The notes under the pieces are model-generated. The model did not search any database and was not told the DNA's origin. It was given only the letters and a program-made list of their open reading frames with translations. The position numbers were made by a program, and so were the translations under genes. Positions 1 to 8,866 of a stretch of DNA of 64,000 nucleotides are shown here, in pieces. This DNA is from JAFGRU01 sp963665915 (GTDB lineage: Bacteria > Desulfobacterota > Desulfuromonadia > Desulfuromonadales > JAAYDE01), in assembly GCA_963665915.2 (NCBI GenBank), contig CAXXSG010000001.1, positions 62,001 to 126,000 on the forward strand. Direction: 5' to 3'. The first letter of the stretch is position 1, and every line of letters begins with the position of its first letter.

Positions 1-920
1 AAAGCCGGCAGCAACTGACCGCTTTGACGGATCAGAGTGATCTTTCTGCTGAACGACGAACCACCTTCGACCAAAAGATGCCGGATAGCTCGGGACACGG
101 GATAGATATCCTCGTCCGCCAGGAAAAGGGTGAAAGGAAAGTCAACAATTTCAGAGCGGGAGTGCTGCAGAACTTTTTCAGCACCGCGATTAACTTTTAA
201 AACTCTCGGCGATGGAGGCCCCCCGACAATGGACAGGATACCAACACTCGCCACATCCTTAAAAAAAGCCGGGTATTCCAACCCGGCTTCAATGCCCTTT
301 TCAGCAACCCAAGAATAATTATTCTTGTTCCGATTCATGGAAAGCCCGAGAATCCCGTCAACCTCACCGCGATCATTTATAACCGGAGACCGAAAGGTAT
401 CTTTCATGGCTTCACCAGAATACGGATGAAGTGGCTCCTGGTTAACCCGAATGGCAACCGCAGTATCCAGAACCCTCTGCCCATGAACTTCCGGAAAAAG
501 ATTCTTCAACAGGGGGCAGATATCCGCCGCTTTCTTCCCGAATATTTTTCGTTGATTGAGGCCGGTTTCCTCAAAAAATGTTTTATTGGCGGTAATAAAC
601 CTCAGCTTTTTGTCCTTGAGCCAGGCTGGACATGGCAATGAGTTGAGGAGGTCGCGGATCATTTTTGAGCGTTTCCGGGAAGAAAAACGGCGTGAGAAAA
701 GCCCCAAAAGAATGGTTAGAAGCAGAAAAACTCCCAAGCAAACAGCATAAATGGAAAAGTCGCCCTGAAATATCTGGTCCACAAAATTTCCAGCCATTTT
801 TGGGGTTGAAGAAAAATTTCTTTCGAGCAAAGGAATCTGAAAGCTTTTTGGTGCTATCAAGGTGGGAAGGGAGCCGGCAAGCAGCTGGCTGGGGGAAAAA
901 AGAGCACCAACTAATGACAT
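1..920 (-). CDS. Membrane-anchored PAS-domain sensor protein, 3' end cut by window edge
   Basis: Reading the minus strand from about 920 down to base 1 gives one uninterrupted frame. It starts with a hydrophobic segment and a periplasmic-sized stretch, then a clear membrane helix followed by a basic stop-transfer region near residue 75. A PAS domain follows (motifs PCPAWLKDK, TANKTFFEETG and a DRGEVDGILGLSMN strand), and a second PAS-like domain begins (VGILSIVGGPPSPRVLKVN). The part beyond the window probably carries a histidine kinase, diguanylate cyclase or similar output, which cannot be seen. The start is uncertain: ATG at 920 is the first clear one, but the frame stays open upstream and the residues before it (KSILHLLPM) look like part of a signal peptide, so a non-ATG start is possible. 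Confidence 0.7.
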   Translation of the reverse strand, partial: MSLVGALFSPSQLLAGSLPTLIAPKSFQIPLLERNFSSTPKMAGNFVDQIFQGDFSIYAVCLGVFLLLTILLGLFSRRFSSRKRSKMIRDLLNSLPCPAWLKDKKLRFITANKTFFEETGLNQRKIFGKKAADICPLLKNLFPEVHGQRVLDTAVAIRVNQEPLHPYSGEAMKDTFRSPVINDRGEVDGILGLSMNRNKNNYSWVAEKGIEAGLEYPAFFKDVASVGILSIVGGPPSPRVLKVNRGAEKVLQHSRSEIVDFPFTLFLADEDIYPVSRAIRHLLVEGGSSFSRKITLIRQSGQLLPA

Positions 921-1548
921 TGGCAGGAGATGAAGGATTGATTTTCTCCAGCTAAAACCTGCCCAACAGAGAAAAGTATTCCTGAATAAAAAACCCGAAA
1001 AGGAGAGGCAATGAAAAATTGAAGTGAAAGTCCTGTGAACGGTTTTTTCAATTTTCGGCAAAAGTACTATTTGGGAAAGACACCAACGCACTTGATCAAT
1101 TCGTCCATCATCACGAAGCTGAACAAAGAAGCACTAAAAAATGCTGTTGAACTGATCTATTGAAACCAATTTAATGGATAAAAAGAGTTGACCCCAAAGT
1201 TCGGGAATTTAAAGCGTCAGCCTCAAAGAAATAAGGCCTAGCCAATTAAAATTTATTATACTGCATAATATTCTGTTAATTATCAACTATTTTAATATCA
1301 GTTAATAAAATTTAATTATTTTTTCATCTTTTCCACTCTGCCCGGATGAGTATGAGCTACCCTTCACGCTTCCATACAAAACCGGCCTGCCCCGCAGGAA
1401 TGAGTTTTTTAAGTCGGAATTTACCCCCAGACAAAGCACATAAGTCATTGAAACTAAAGCATGAAAAACAACATATAACAGTATGTGCGCATGAGAAAAA
1501 TCCGGGCGACACCTCAGGGGAGCCAAAGACGAGGTTTCTAAAAATCTG
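921..1548. other. Intergenic region without a supported gene
   Basis: This AT-rich stretch lies between the PAS sensor start and the 3' end of nuoN. It contains only short open frames without a convincing ribosome site or recognisable protein. It presumably holds the promoter of the leftward sensor and the end of the nuo transcript, but I do not see a strong terminator hairpin. Confidence 0.5.
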
Positions 1549-2967
1549 CTAAGGGATGATGGTGGACAATATGTGAAATAAGGGGGATGGAAAAACCCCG
1601 AGGTAAATGGTCAGCCCCAGGCAAAGACTAACAGCGGCAATTTCCAGGGGCTTCCCGGCAGGTGATGGACAGCAGCTACTATCCGGGGGTTGAAAAAGGA
1701 GGAAAACAAGGCGCAGATAATATCCCAGGGAAACCACTGAAAACACTATGCCAAAAACAGCCATGAGGACGTGTCCGGATGTGATGGCTGCGTAAAAGAC
1801 ATTGAATTTGCCGATAAAACCGGAAGTCAAAGGGATGCCGGCCAGCGAAAGCAGAAAAATTGTCAGCGCTCCTCCGAGGAACGGATTCCTGTAAGCCAGG
1901 CCTTTGAAATCGGAAAGCAAACGCGGCTCCTCCGTCGCCGTGGAAAGGCAGGCTACAACACCGAAAGCGCCCAGAGAAACAAGGCTGTAAACAATCAGAT
2001 AAAAGAGCACGGCTCTCTGCCCCAGAAAACCTCCTGAAAGAAAAGCGATCAGAATATAACCCATATGGCTGACCGACGAAAAGGCCAGCAGGCGTTTGAT
2101 ATTCTCCTGAACCAGGGCGCAGAGAACCCCAACGGCCAAGGTCAGCACCGCCAGGATTTTCAGAAGGGGGACTATCTCGGCCATCCCCGTAGCGAGTCCG
2201 GCGCCAAGAGGAATCATGGCCGCCCAGACCGCACCTTTGGAACCGGAGGATAGAAGCCCGGCAACAGGTGTCGGCGCACCCTGATAGACGTCGGGGGTCC
2301 AGAAGTGGAAAGGCACCAGTGAGAGCTTAAAACCGATCCCGACCAGAAACATGGCCAGTCCCAGAAGGCCCAGGGGAGCGATTCGTCCCTGAGAAACCAT
2401 ACCGGTCATGGCCTCCGGCAAATGAAAGGTTCCCGTCGCCGCAAAAATCAGGGCGATGCCAAAAGCCAGGAAACCCGAAGCCACGGCACCGAGGAGCAGG
2501 TATTTCATTCCCGCTTCAGGCGCATCGGGGGCTTTTCTGTGAAAAACGGTCAAAATATAAAAAGTCAGGCTGATCATCTCCAGACCGAGGAAAAAACCGA
2601 CCAGGGATGACGCTATTGAAAGAAAGGACATCCCCACACAACCGAAAAGTATCAGGGCAATATATTCGCCGGGGGAAAACCTTCGATCTTCACCGTAACT
2701 CAAAGACATCCCCAGCGTCAGAGCCGCCAGAAAAGGCCAGAACGCCATAAAGAAGTTGGCATAGGGACCGCAACGGAAAATACCGCTGACTTCACGTACG
2801 GGCGTCCCTGAAAAGATTGCGGCGCAAGCGGCCGCCAGAGCCACGCCAATACCCATGAACGAAAAAATCCTGTAGTCCGGACGGTAAGCCCCGGCCATCA
2901 GAATAACGATTGCGCCGCCGAGGACGATCAGAACCGGGTTCAGGCCTGCGAGATCCATCCAAGTCAC
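1549..2967 (-). CDS. nuoN: NADH-quinone oxidoreductase subunit N
   Basis: NuoN is one of the three antiporter-like membrane subunits of complex I and takes part in proton translocation. The protein of about 472 residues is almost entirely hydrophobic helices. It carries the family signature around KLSLVPFHFWTPDVYQGAP and the later SSVSHMGY segment with a conserved lysine-rich turn (ENIKRLLAF). I chose the GTG at 2967, which overlaps the nuoM stop in a GTGA arrangement and has a good AGGGGG ribosome site; ATG at 2958 is the alternative. A longer frame exists upstream but would overlap nuoM. It is the last gene of the nuo operon. Confidence 0.95.
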   Translation of the reverse strand: MTWMDLAGLNPVLIVLGGAIVILMAGAYRPDYRIFSFMGIGVALAAACAAIFSGTPVREVSGIFRCGPYANFFMAFWPFLAALTLGMSLSYGEDRRFSPGEYIALILFGCVGMSFLSIASSLVGFFLGLEMISLTFYILTVFHRKAPDAPEAGMKYLLLGAVASGFLAFGIALIFAATGTFHLPEAMTGMVSQGRIAPLGLLGLAMFLVGIGFKLSLVPFHFWTPDVYQGAPTPVAGLLSSGSKGAVWAAMIPLGAGLATGMAEIVPLLKILAVLTLAVGVLCALVQENIKRLLAFSSVSHMGYILIAFLSGGFLGQRAVLFYLIVYSLVSLGAFGVVACLSTATEEPRLLSDFKGLAYRNPFLGGALTIFLLSLAGIPLTSGFIGKFNVFYAAITSGHVLMAVFGIVFSVVSLGYYLRLVFLLFQPPDSSCCPSPAGKPLEIAAVSLCLGLTIYLGVFPSPLFHILSTIIP

Positions 2968-4466
2968 GGCAGTCCCCCTTTCAATCCGGCCAAGCCCTCG
3001 GCAAGCGGCAGGCCCACAACATCCTGTAACGGATTTAAAAATGTCTGCGGATAGCAACCTACCCAGACGATCAATACCAGCAGGGGAACCAGGATCAGAA
3101 CTTCCCGCGCGCCAGCCTCCGTCCAGACCAGGCCGGCAGGGCTTTTCCCCCAGAGTACATTCTGCACCAGGCGAAGCATGTAAACCGCGGCCAGAAGGAT
3201 GGATGGGACGGCCAGAGCCCCGAGGAGCGGTTGAGACTTGAACGCCCCCGCAAGTATGAGTATTTCACCGATAAAATTATTCAGACCGGGCAGGCCGAGG
3301 GAAGCCAAGGCCGCCACCAGAAAGAAAAATGACCAGACCGGAGCCCGTCCCCACAGCCCCCCGAGGCGATCCATCCCGGTATCCCCCGTACGCTCCTCGA
3401 TCATCGCGGTCATCGCGAAAAGAGCCCCCAGGGTGATACCGTGATTGAACATCTGGAGAAAACTCCCCTCCATGGCGGTCCGGTTCCAGGTGGTCAAACC
3501 GAACACGATCAGGCCCAGATGCGAGACGGAGGAATAAGCCAGCAGCCGTTTGACATCCTTCTGGGCAAAAGCGATCCAGGCCGTGTAAAAAACCGAAACA
3601 AGGGTCACCACCGCCAGCCACGAGAAGCTTTTTGCCGCAGCCTCGGGGCAAAGCTGAAAAGCAAATCGGTACAGCCCGTAGACCCCGGTCTTGGCGAGAA
3701 CTCCGGCCAGCAACAGGGTAACCGCGGTAGGTGCCTTGCAGTAGGCATCGGGAAGCCAGACATGGAGCGGAACAAGCGGAATTTTAACGGCGAAGGCGAG
3801 GAGAAAACCGAGATATATCCAGAATTCAAGGGAACCGCTCAGGCTTGTCATCCGCAGAGATTCGAGGGCAAAAGAAAAGCTGCCGGTCTGCTCGCCATGA
3901 AGGTAGTAAAGACCGATAATGCTCAGCAGCATCAGCAAACTTCCGGACAGGGTAAATAAAACAAATTTGAAAACCGCGCGCAGCGAACCTTCTGCCCCCC
4001 AGATGATCATGAGAAATATCGCCGGAATCAGCATGATTTCCCAGAACACATAAAACAGAAAGAGGTCCAGGGCCAGGAAGACGCCCATGAGCCCCGCCTC
4101 CAGGACCAGCAGGAGGGAAAAGTAGAGGGCGACTTTTTCCTTAACGGTTTGCCAGGAAACCAGAACGGCCACCGCGATCAGGAGGGCCGTCAACAGCACC
4201 ATCAGCAGTGATATCCCATCCATACCCAGAGTAAAGCGGATCCCCAGCGACTCGATCCACGGGTAGTCTTCCCTGAGCAGCCAGACCGCCCCGCGGCTCG
4301 GCGCCCAGAACAGAAAGGAGGCCAGGGTTAGCGACGCGGTGGCGGCCAGAAGCGCAATCCACCGGCAGGTTTCGGCGGAACGCCTGGAAAGCGCGCACAG
4401 AACAGCCCCCCCCAACGGGAGAACAATCATAAAAGTGAGCAGCGGATAAGAAAAAAGTTCATTCAT
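2964..4466 (-). CDS. nuoM: NADH-quinone oxidoreductase subunit M
   Basis: This 500-residue polytopic protein is the second antiporter-like subunit of complex I. The family features are visible: FAVKIPLVPLHVWLPDAYCKAP in the central channel region, a lysine at QKDVKRLLAYSSVSHLG, and a glutamate in helix 5 (FWEIMLIPAIF). The length is normal for NuoM. It lies between nuoL (29 bp upstream) and nuoN (4-bp overlap), which implies translational coupling to nuoN. Confidence 0.96.
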   Translation of the reverse strand: MNELFSYPLLTFMIVLPLGGAVLCALSRRSAETCRWIALLAATASLTLASFLFWAPSRGAVWLLREDYPWIESLGIRFTLGMDGISLLMVLLTALLIAVAVLVSWQTVKEKVALYFSLLLVLEAGLMGVFLALDLFLFYVFWEIMLIPAIFLMIIWGAEGSLRAVFKFVLFTLSGSLLMLLSIIGLYYLHGEQTGSFSFALESLRMTSLSGSLEFWIYLGFLLAFAVKIPLVPLHVWLPDAYCKAPTAVTLLLAGVLAKTGVYGLYRFAFQLCPEAAAKSFSWLAVVTLVSVFYTAWIAFAQKDVKRLLAYSSVSHLGLIVFGLTTWNRTAMEGSFLQMFNHGITLGALFAMTAMIEERTGDTGMDRLGGLWGRAPVWSFFFLVAALASLGLPGLNNFIGEILILAGAFKSQPLLGALAVPSILLAAVYMLRLVQNVLWGKSPAGLVWTEAGAREVLILVPLLVLIVWVGCYPQTFLNPLQDVVGLPLAEGLAGLKGGLP

Positions 4467-4495
4467 AGCTTAGACTTTATTGCGCAGAGTCCTCA

Positions 4496-6361
4496 TCATA
4501 TCCTTAGAACACGCCACAGGAAATAGCCGACCAGAAACAGAAGCCCCCACGCGAAGGAGCCCAGATAAGTGGAGAGCCGCCCGGTTTGCATACGGCGAAC
4601 CACGCTCCCGCTCGCGATTGTTATTTTCCCAAGGCCGGCAAAAAAACCGTCCAGAATGAGCTGCTCCGCCACCCGATTCCAGAATTTGGCCAGTCCCCTG
4701 AATGGGCGCAGGAGGAAAAAGTCCAGCAGCCGGTCGACATAGAAACCGTGCAGAAGAAAGCTGCTCGCAACATTATCCCGGGGGGCAGGGCGTTTCCTGA
4801 ACAGCCCATGAGCCAGCGCCCATTCCAAGGCAAAAATTGCCACGGCAAGTACGGTCACGATGAGCTCAGCCTTGTGAGAAGCCATGACCTGGACGAGATC
4901 CAGGTCCCCCAGGAAACGACGGAAGCGCTCCTCCCCCCCGAAAAATGCAGGAATGTTCAGCAGCCCGCTGAAAAGAACCAGGAAAGCCAGAATCGGCAGA
5001 ACCACGCCCATGGAAAGCGGGAAAGCGGGCGCCTGCCGGCTCGGCTTTTCGCCGCCCCAAAAGAGGAGGTAAATGAGACGGAAGGTGTAGAGGCCGGTCA
5101 AAAGAGCCGTAAATGTTGCCAATATCCACAATAGCTTGTAGAAAGTTGAACCCTGCGAAAAAACCGTCAGCAGGATGCTGTCCTTGGAGAAAAAACAACT
5201 GGTCAGGGGAGCACCTGCGAGCGACAAAGCACCAATCAGAAACGTCCCGAAGATCAGCGGATTCCGCCGTGCAGTGCGATCCATGCGGTGGATGTTGTTC
5301 TCGCCCGTCAGAAGAATGATGCCTCCCGCCCCCAGAAAAAGCAGGGATTTGAAGAAAGCGTGGGTATAGAGATGAAACATCGCCCCGCTCATGGTCCCTG
5401 CGCCGACAGCAAGGAACATATAGCCGACCTGGCTCATGGTGGAATAGGCGAGAACTCTTTTGATCTCATTCTGCGCCAGAGCGCACAGGGCGGCGTAAAA
5501 AGCCGACAGGACCCCCACCAGAGCAATAGCCGCCATCCCTTCCGGAGAGAGCACGACCAGCGGAAAAAGGCGGCACAGGAGATAGACCCCGGCGGTCACC
5601 ATGGTCGCGGCATGGATCAATGCCGAGACCGGCGTCGGTCCGGCCATGGCATCCGGAAGCCAGCTCATGAAAGGAAGCTGAGCCGACTTGCCGCAGGCGC
5701 CGGCCAGCAGCAGTAAAACCAGTGGGGTGACCACGCCGGCCGGTATCAACTCGAGATGCGCGGTAATGTCCGTGATAGAAAGCGTACCGAAAATGCGGAA
5801 AAGCCAGAGAATGGCTATCAGCAGAAAAATATCGGCGGCGCGGGTCATGAGAAAGGCCTTCTGTCCGGCATCGGCATTTTTCTCTTCCCGGTACCAGAAG
5901 CCGATCAGGGCATAAGAACAGAAACCGACCCCTTCCCAACCGAGGAAAAGGACGAGCAGATCGCCGGCCAGAACAATGACCAGCATGGCGAAGACAAACA
6001 GATTGAGAAGCGCGAAGAAGCGAACGTGATCATTTTCCTTGCGCATATAGCCGAGACAATAGAAATGGATCAGGCTGGAGACCCCGCTCACCATCAGGGC
6101 CATGGAGGCCGAGAGGCGGTCGAAGAGCAGCACCAGGGGGACCTGAAGGCTGCCGCTTTCAAACCATGTATAGAGTTGAACCTGCGTCCCTTCCCCGCCG
6201 GAATAAGGCCAGAGAACCAGGACCATGACCGTTGACAGAACTACGCCGACAACAGCCAGGCCGCTGCTGATCCGGCGCGGCAGATGGCTGCCGAAGAGCA
6301 CGTTTATCAGTGCTCCGAAAAGCGGCAGGAGAGGGATCAGAAAAATAAATTCAGGCTTCAT
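4496..6361 (-). CDS. nuoL: NADH-quinone oxidoreductase subunit L
   Basis: NuoL is the distal antiporter-like proton-pumping subunit of complex I. At 621 residues it has the expected size, including a C-terminal extension with a long amphipathic stretch and a final membrane anchor. Diagnostic segments are GWEGVGFCSYALIGFWY, KSAQLPFMSWLPDAMAGPTP and NEIKRVLAYSTMSQVGYMF. The start overlaps the nuoK stop by 4 bp, so the two are probably translationally coupled. Confidence 0.96.
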   Translation of the reverse strand: MKPEFIFLIPLLPLFGALINVLFGSHLPRRISSGLAVVGVVLSTVMVLVLWPYSGGEGTQVQLYTWFESGSLQVPLVLLFDRLSASMALMVSGVSSLIHFYCLGYMRKENDHVRFFALLNLFVFAMLVIVLAGDLLVLFLGWEGVGFCSYALIGFWYREEKNADAGQKAFLMTRAADIFLLIAILWLFRIFGTLSITDITAHLELIPAGVVTPLVLLLLAGACGKSAQLPFMSWLPDAMAGPTPVSALIHAATMVTAGVYLLCRLFPLVVLSPEGMAAIALVGVLSAFYAALCALAQNEIKRVLAYSTMSQVGYMFLAVGAGTMSGAMFHLYTHAFFKSLLFLGAGGIILLTGENNIHRMDRTARRNPLIFGTFLIGALSLAGAPLTSCFFSKDSILLTVFSQGSTFYKLLWILATFTALLTGLYTFRLIYLLFWGGEKPSRQAPAFPLSMGVVLPILAFLVLFSGLLNIPAFFGGEERFRRFLGDLDLVQVMASHKAELIVTVLAVAIFALEWALAHGLFRKRPAPRDNVASSFLLHGFYVDRLLDFFLLRPFRGLAKFWNRVAEQLILDGFFAGLGKITIASGSVVRRMQTGRLSTYLGSFAWGLLFLVGYFLWRVLRI

Positions 6362-6663
6362 CCTCGCATCTCATTAAACGCATTGATATTCAAAGTGCCT
6401 TTACGGCGCCTGAGGTAAACAACCAGAGCCAGAGCCAGAGCCACTTCCGCGGCTTCGATCGCCATCAGAAAAACAGCGAAAAGCTGCCCATCCACCCGGT
6501 TCCATAACGCTGAACTTCCAACCAGAACCAACCCGGCCGCGTTGAGCATGATCTCCACCCCGATCAGAACCCTGATCACATTGCGCCTGACCAGAATGGA
6601 AGCCAGTCCCATAAGGAAGAGCAGAAAAGCGATCACCAGAAGGTGGTTGAAAGGAATCGTCAT
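6358..6663 (-). CDS. nuoK: NADH-quinone oxidoreductase subunit K
   Basis: This 101-residue protein with three membrane helices is the small subunit K of complex I. It shows the conserved VLIGVEIMLNAAGLVLVG helix with its membrane glutamate and the second one in MAIEAAEVALALALVV. It overlaps nuoJ and nuoL by 4 bp each, as is usual for these operons. Confidence 0.96.
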   Translation of the reverse strand: MTIPFNHLLVIAFLLFLMGLASILVRRNVIRVLIGVEIMLNAAGLVLVGSSALWNRVDGQLFAVFLMAIEAAEVALALALVVYLRRRKGTLNINAFNEMRG

Positions 6664-7184
6664 TTTTCCACCTCTTTTTCAGGCGGCTTTTTTGACCCTC
6701 CCCCTCTGCCCAGATAATAAGCCCCTATAGCCGCAATAAAGAGGTGGAAGGAGATAACCTGAACCGCCAGCGGATATCTGGAAAAAAGGGCAAAACCAAA
6801 GGCCTTGGGGGAAACATAATTATCCACAACCTCTTTGGAGGTCTGCGGGTCCACGGCAACCAGCAGCACCAGGCCACAGAAAAGAACCATGGCAAGGAGA
6901 ACCGTGGGGCCCCAGCGCAGCCAGCCGACCCTGGACATTTCCTGATCCGGGGTCAATTCCAGCATCATGATGATGAAAACGAACAGCACCATCACCGCCC
7001 CGGCGTAAACAATGACCTCCCAGGCCGCCACCAGCGGAGCGCCAAGCAGATAATACATGAGCGCAATGGCAAACAGGACATTCACCAGATAGAGAATGGC
7101 ATGCACCGGATTGGAGCGGGTCACGCATAAAAAGGTTCCCGTAAGGGCCAGAATCGCCAGTATATAGAAAACAACGGTCGCCAT
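6660..7184 (-). CDS. nuoJ: NADH-quinone oxidoreductase subunit J
   Basis: NuoJ is a membrane subunit of complex I. The 174-residue product has five predicted helices and the conserved helix-3 region (EVIVYAGAVMVLFVFIIMML). I placed the start at ATG 7184, which has a strong AGGAGG ribosome site. The frame stays open upstream to 7397, but that part comes from a repeat element inserted between nuoI and nuoJ and from nuoI itself in another frame, so it should not be annotated as protein. Confidence 0.95.
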   Translation of the reverse strand: MATVVFYILAILALTGTFLCVTRSNPVHAILYLVNVLFAIALMYYLLGAPLVAAWEVIVYAGAVMVLFVFIIMMLELTPDQEMSRVGWLRWGPTVLLAMVLFCGLVLLVAVDPQTSKEVVDNYVSPKAFGFALFSRYPLAVQVISFHLFIAAIGAYYLGRGGGSKKPPEKEVEK

Positions 7185-7199
7185 CTTTTTCCTCCTATG

Positions 7200-7340
7200 A
7201 GGGTGCTGAAAAACCAGAAGTTGGTTTTCAGACAAGGCGCGTGGCTTTTGAAAAGCGGAGCATACACACAAAATATGCGAACATTTGAAAAAGCTACGCA
7301 ACGCCGTATGAGAGCCTAATGCGTCGTTTTTCAGCACCCT
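7200..7340. repeat. Intergenic inverted-repeat element (MITE-like) between nuoI and nuoJ
   Basis: A 141-bp element is bounded by perfect 15-bp inverted repeats, AGGGTGCTGAAAAAC at the left and its complement at the right. CTATG occurs beside each end, a possible short target duplication. It begins immediately after the nuoI stop codon and ends before the nuoJ ribosome site. No coding function is seen. Confidence 0.75.
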
Positions 7341-7341
7341 G

Positions 7342-7872
7342 CTATGGCAGGTTGGTCCTGACATCCACTGGACGGGATTCATCCGGGTTTCCGCCACGGG
7401 GGTTCACAACCCCGATACCGGTATGATGATAAAAGTTATATTCCCGATCCTTCCCGCCATCGGCGATCAGAAGATCATCCTTTTCATAGACCAGATCGAG
7501 CGGCCCGCGCTCACAGAATTCGTAAAAGGATGACATCTGGATTGCCAGGGTCGGACAGGCTTCGGCGCACAAACCGCAATAAATACAACGGGCAAAATTG
7601 ATCCTGAACCAGGCGGCATGGCGGCGGCCCTTTTCGTCCTCAGCCGCCTGCATCGAAATGCAGTCGACCGGACAGGCGGCGCTGCACAGATAGCAGGCTA
7701 CGCAACGTTCCTCTCCCTCCGGATCGCGGGTGAGAACAATACGAGCTCTGGCCCGTTCGGGAAGAACACGCTTCTCTTCCGGATACTGAACCGTCACCGG
7801 CTTTTTGAACATATTGTGCAGAGTCACCCAGAAAGGGAGAATGGTGCCCCTGACACCCCGCCAGAAATTCAT
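7342..7872 (-). CDS. nuoI: NADH-quinone oxidoreductase subunit I (2x[4Fe-4S])
   Basis: NuoI carries the two [4Fe-4S] clusters N6a and N6b that pass electrons along the peripheral arm of complex I. Both cysteine motifs are intact: CVACYLCSAACP and CIYCGLCAEACP. At 176 residues the length is in the normal range, and the N-terminus has the amphipathic helix that binds the membrane. It follows nuoH by one base, and its stop codon abuts the inserted repeat element. Confidence 0.96.
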   Translation of the reverse strand: MNFWRGVRGTILPFWVTLHNMFKKPVTVQYPEEKRVLPERARARIVLTRDPEGEERCVACYLCSAACPVDCISMQAAEDEKGRRHAAWFRINFARCIYCGLCAEACPTLAIQMSSFYEFCERGPLDLVYEKDDLLIADGGKDREYNFYHHTGIGVVNPRGGNPDESRPVDVRTNLP

Positions 7873-7873
7873 T

Positions 7874-8866
7874 TCAACCTCGCAGCCACAGCAGAACCGC
7901 TCCGGTAATCAGAAGGTTCAAAAGGGAAAGGGGGATCAAAACCTGCCACCCGAAACGCATGAGTTGATCATAGCGAAAACGAGGCAAGGTCCCGCGAATC
8001 CAGATAAGGATGAAACAGAGAAAAAGCACCTTACCCATGAACCAGACAATGGGCGGCAAAATCGGCCCGTGCCACCCACCCAAAAAGAAAACCGTGGTTA
8101 CGGCACCCATCAGAGCCATATTGATATATTCGCCGACAAAAAACATTCCGAAACGCAGCCCCGAATATTCGGTATGGTAGCCGGCCACCAGTTCATTCTC
8201 AGCTTCCGGAAGATCAAAAGGGGTGCGCTTCGTTTCAGCCAGAATGCAGGTGAAAAAGATCATAAAAGCCAGCGGCTGGGTCACAGCGAACGGAAGAACC
8301 TGCTGGGCATTGACAATGTCGGTCAGGGAGAAAGAGCCGGAAACGAGGACCAGAGGAATCAGCGCCAACCCCATCGGCAGTTCATAGGAGATCAGCTGGG
8401 CCGTGGCACGAATGCCGCCGAGCATGGCATATTTGGAGTTGGAAGCCCAGCCCCCGAATGTGACTCCGTAAACCGACAGTGAGGAAAGAGCTATAAAGAA
8501 AAGAAGGCCGACATTCAGGTCACAGACCACCATGGGAATTTCCCGTCCAAATATGTGCAATGGAGGGGAGAAAGGGACTACGGCAAAGATCAGCAGGACG
8601 GTGATAACGGACAGAGAAGGAGCGAGAAGAAAAATCAATTTATTAGCACGCTGGGGTACAAAATCCTCTTTACTGATCAACTTGATTAAATCAGCCAGCG
8701 GTTGCAGCAATCCAAAGGGACCGACCCGGTTGGGTCCATGACGCAACTGCATCCTGCCGAGAATTTTCCGCTCGGCCAGAACCAGATAGGCGGCCATAGT
8801 TAAAATGACCACAAGGATCAGGGCCAGCTTGATCACAATCAAAATAAGGGTAATCGCTTGTTCCAT
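7874..8866 (-). CDS. nuoH: NADH-quinone oxidoreductase subunit H
   Basis: NuoH is the membrane subunit that forms much of the quinone-binding chamber. The 330-residue protein shows the signatures ERKILGRMQLRHGPNRVGP near the N-terminus, GWASNSKYAMLGGIRA in the middle, and the conserved acidic loop PFDLPEAENELVAGYHTEYS. The start codon overlaps the nuoG stop by one base (TGATG). Confidence 0.97.
   Translation of the reverse strand: MEQAITLILIVIKLALILVVILTMAAYLVLAERKILGRMQLRHGPNRVGPFGLLQPLADLIKLISKEDFVPQRANKLIFLLAPSLSVITVLLIFAVVPFSPPLHIFGREIPMVVCDLNVGLLFFIALSSLSVYGVTFGGWASNSKYAMLGGIRATAQLISYELPMGLALIPLVLVSGSFSLTDIVNAQQVLPFAVTQPLAFMIFFTCILAETKRTPFDLPEAENELVAGYHTEYSGLRFGMFFVGEYINMALMGAVTTVFFLGGWHGPILPPIVWFMGKVLFLCFILIWIRGTLPRFRYDQLMRFGWQVLIPLSLLNLLITGAVLLWLRG

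Noticed and set aside
1302..1552. Two overlapping small frames on opposite strands
   Set aside because: No family, no ribosome site, and AT-rich intergenic composition.
3041..6235. Long plus-strand frames opposite nuoM and nuoL
   Set aside because: They are antisense shadows of GC-rich membrane-protein genes, with low-complexity charged products.
7185..7397. Longer nuoJ reading frame
   Set aside because: It comes from the inserted repeat and the reverse frame of nuoI; ATG 7184 has a strong ribosome site and the conserved start.
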